Part shown: positions 5,838 to 7,110 of the stretch, one piece after another
Numbering within the stretch: position 1 is the first letter of the stretch
How the letters are laid out: every line of letters begins with the position of its first letter
Notes under the pieces: generated by a model
The model's input: only the letters and a program-made list of their open reading frames with translations
The model's database searches: none
What the model was told of the DNA's origin: nothing
Origin: Promethearchaeota archaeon
Lineage (GTDB): Archaea > Asgardarchaeota > Lokiarchaeia > Sigynarchaeales > SOKP01
Direction of reading: 5' to 3'
Length of the DNA stretch: 7,110 bases
NCBI GenBank assembly: GCA_019057735.1
Contig: JAHLWV010000112.1
Coordinates: 1-7,110 of the forward strand
Made by a program: the position numbers and the translations under genes

Positions 5838-7097
5838 TTAAGTAAAATACAGCTTTTCTTTTGAAGAACTATTTATTTGCTTAAGCAGTTGTTGTTTAAC
5901 TCCGCTGTCGAACTCATAATGTCTCGTTTTTAAAAATTCCTCAAGCCGCTCCTTATTCATGCTTGGATATTTGTTACTTTTTACCCAACTAATTGCTTCT
6001 TCTATTAATTTACCATCTCCGCCCCCAATAAAAGGGGGTAAGTAAAAGTCTGCAATTATTTTAGTAGAATAGTACGTTCTAACGTATAAGCCTTTATGCT
6101 CTAAATTGTGATAAATATGAGGCACTTTTTCCGAAAGGGTATCTATTACAACATTTTTACCTGCTTTTTGGATTTTTTTGTATAGAGGGAACCATTCTTC
6201 TGATCCTTGTGGTTGTCGACCTGCTCCTGATACCCATTGGATTCCTGTTAAATCGGGGATTGATAAAAAATCGTCTAAAAACGGGATTTGATAAGGACCA
6301 TCCATATGGTAAATTGCGTAATCCATGTGTTCGATTTGAGTAATTATGTCTGGTAACGCAAACCTTTTAAACCATTTTGGGTTAAGCATCGCAATAAAGT
6401 CACATTGAACGGGGTACCAACTTTTCCTACACCAAATATTAAGCCAAGCATTGAAACCTTTGCAATCCCTCTTAATCATTACATAAAGCTTATCATAAAT
6501 ATTTATTAACTTTTCAAGAATTATTTCTCGGCAAGTATCTATTATGTGTGGTTTACGTTTCATAGTCAGTAATAGATTTGTTGGCCCTAAGAACGAGGAA
6601 AGAATATCTAAAACCCCTCCTAAATCTGTAATTGAAATCTGATAATTCTCTTTCGCTCTTTTCACGGCATACTCCGTGATTCTAAGAATCCTCGAATACC
6701 ATTCGTTATTCTGGTTTAATTTTACGCTTTCAAGTAGAGATATTATTTCTTCTGGGTTGGTTGGGCGACTAAACCAAATAGTTTCAGATTGAAATTTCGG
6801 TTCAACGCCAAAAATAGCCGCAACTATGCCCGGTCCGTAATTTGGAAAATAAGAAGGTATTGCTTCCCCACCATAAAAAGTTTTTTCCGCATTTTTCTCA
6901 AAACTATCAATAGATTCCTCGATACCCTCTGGGTTTTTTGCTAACCTCCAATCTTGCCCCAAGGCGTCTAAATAACCTCCAATAGCCGCCCTCTTCTTCG
7001 AAAAATAGTACGATATAACCGGACGATCAATTACTTCGTGATCCCACCACGCATCCATGCGTTCTTTCGATTCTTCGATATCCTCTTTTAATAACAT
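5838..7097 (-). CDS. Uroporphyrinogen decarboxylase-like (URO-D / cobalamin methyltransferase superfamily) protein
   Basis: The 419-residue protein resembles the uncharacterised branch of the UroD/MtaA-CmuA TIM-barrel superfamily. It begins with RMDAWWDHEVIDRPVI (13-28), which I associate with this branch. Further matches are the ITDLGGVLDILSSFLGP stretch (156-172), QCDFIAMLNPKWF (231-243), YHMDGPYQIPFLDDFLSI (263-280), IQWVSGAG (286-293) and a C-terminal GLYVRTYYST (336-345). Characterised relatives either decarboxylate uroporphyrinogen or transfer methyl groups between a substrate or corrinoid protein and a thiol. The HxC plus distal Cys zinc site of MtaA-type methyltransferases is not evident; H264-M-D266 occupies a plausible place, so the activity is unclear. 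It is cytosolic. The start at ATG 7097 leaves only 13 upstream bases, so the promoter is outside the window. No corrinoid-binding protein is encoded within the window. Confidence 0.75.
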   Translation of the reverse strand: MLLKEDIEESKERMDAWWDHEVIDRPVISYYFSKKRAAIGGYLDALGQDWRLAKNPEGIEESIDSFEKNAEKTFYGGEAIPSYFPNYGPGIVAAIFGVEPKFQSETIWFSRPTNPEEIISLLESVKLNQNNEWYSRILRITEYAVKRAKENYQISITDLGGVLDILSSFLGPTNLLLTMKRKPHIIDTCREIILEKLINIYDKLYVMIKRDCKGFNAWLNIWCRKSWYPVQCDFIAMLNPKWFKRFALPDIITQIEHMDYAIYHMDGPYQIPFLDDFLSIPDLTGIQWVSGAGRQPQGSEEWFPLYKKIQKAGKNVVIDTLSEKVPHIYHNLEHKGLYVRTYYSTKIIADFYLPPFIGGGDGKLIEEAISWVKSNKYPSMNKERLEEFLKTRHYEFDSGVKQQLLKQINSSSKEKLYFT

Positions 7098-7110
7098 AAT
7101 AATAAACCTA

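Overview
This is a strongly AT-rich window with archaeal-style signals. TTTATAT-type TATA boxes lie roughly 25-60 bases ahead of most starts, leaders are short or nearly absent, no strong Shine-Dalgarno sites are seen, and T-rich tracts follow several genes. The proteins are rich in Lys, Ile and Asn. The mix of an Mre11-like phosphoesterase, a UroD-like methyltransferase-superfamily protein, a soluble epoxide-hydrolase-type enzyme and orphan small proteins would suit an Asgard (Lokiarchaeota-like) genome. That placement is an impression from composition and gene style, not something the sequence proves. I see no rRNA, tRNA, CRISPR array, insertion sequence or integrase.

Left part (1-1127): a TetR/AcrR-type repressor gene on the minus strand starts at a GTG (440) and runs off the left edge. 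It is separated by 477 bases from a divergent small gene (918-1127) whose 69-residue product consists largely of two diverged 32-residue repeats. The intervening DNA carries a perfect 14-base palindrome (753-766). Further copies of its TGAAC half-site lie next to the TATA boxes of both divergent genes, which fits an autoregulated TetR switch.

Middle (1344-2836): on the plus strand are a complete alpha/beta-hydrolase with the full epoxide hydrolase residue set, then a 147-residue unrecognised helical protein with a very acidic tail. Each has its own probable promoter.

Right part (2865-7097): three minus-strand genes, in transcription order. First is a UroD/cobalamin-methyltransferase-like TIM-barrel protein. 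Second is an Mre11/SbcD-like calcineurin-type phosphoesterase. Third is a polytopic membrane protein carrying a PHP-type metallohydrolase domain between its fifth and sixth membrane spans; charge distribution predicts that this domain faces outward. A T-run separates the first two genes, and each of the last two has a TATA box, so these are probably separate units, with possible read-through from the Mre11-like gene into the PHP gene.

No complete described system is evident. The most interesting items are the TetR/TGAAC control region with the repeat-containing small protein, and the predicted extracytoplasmic PHP domain enzyme.
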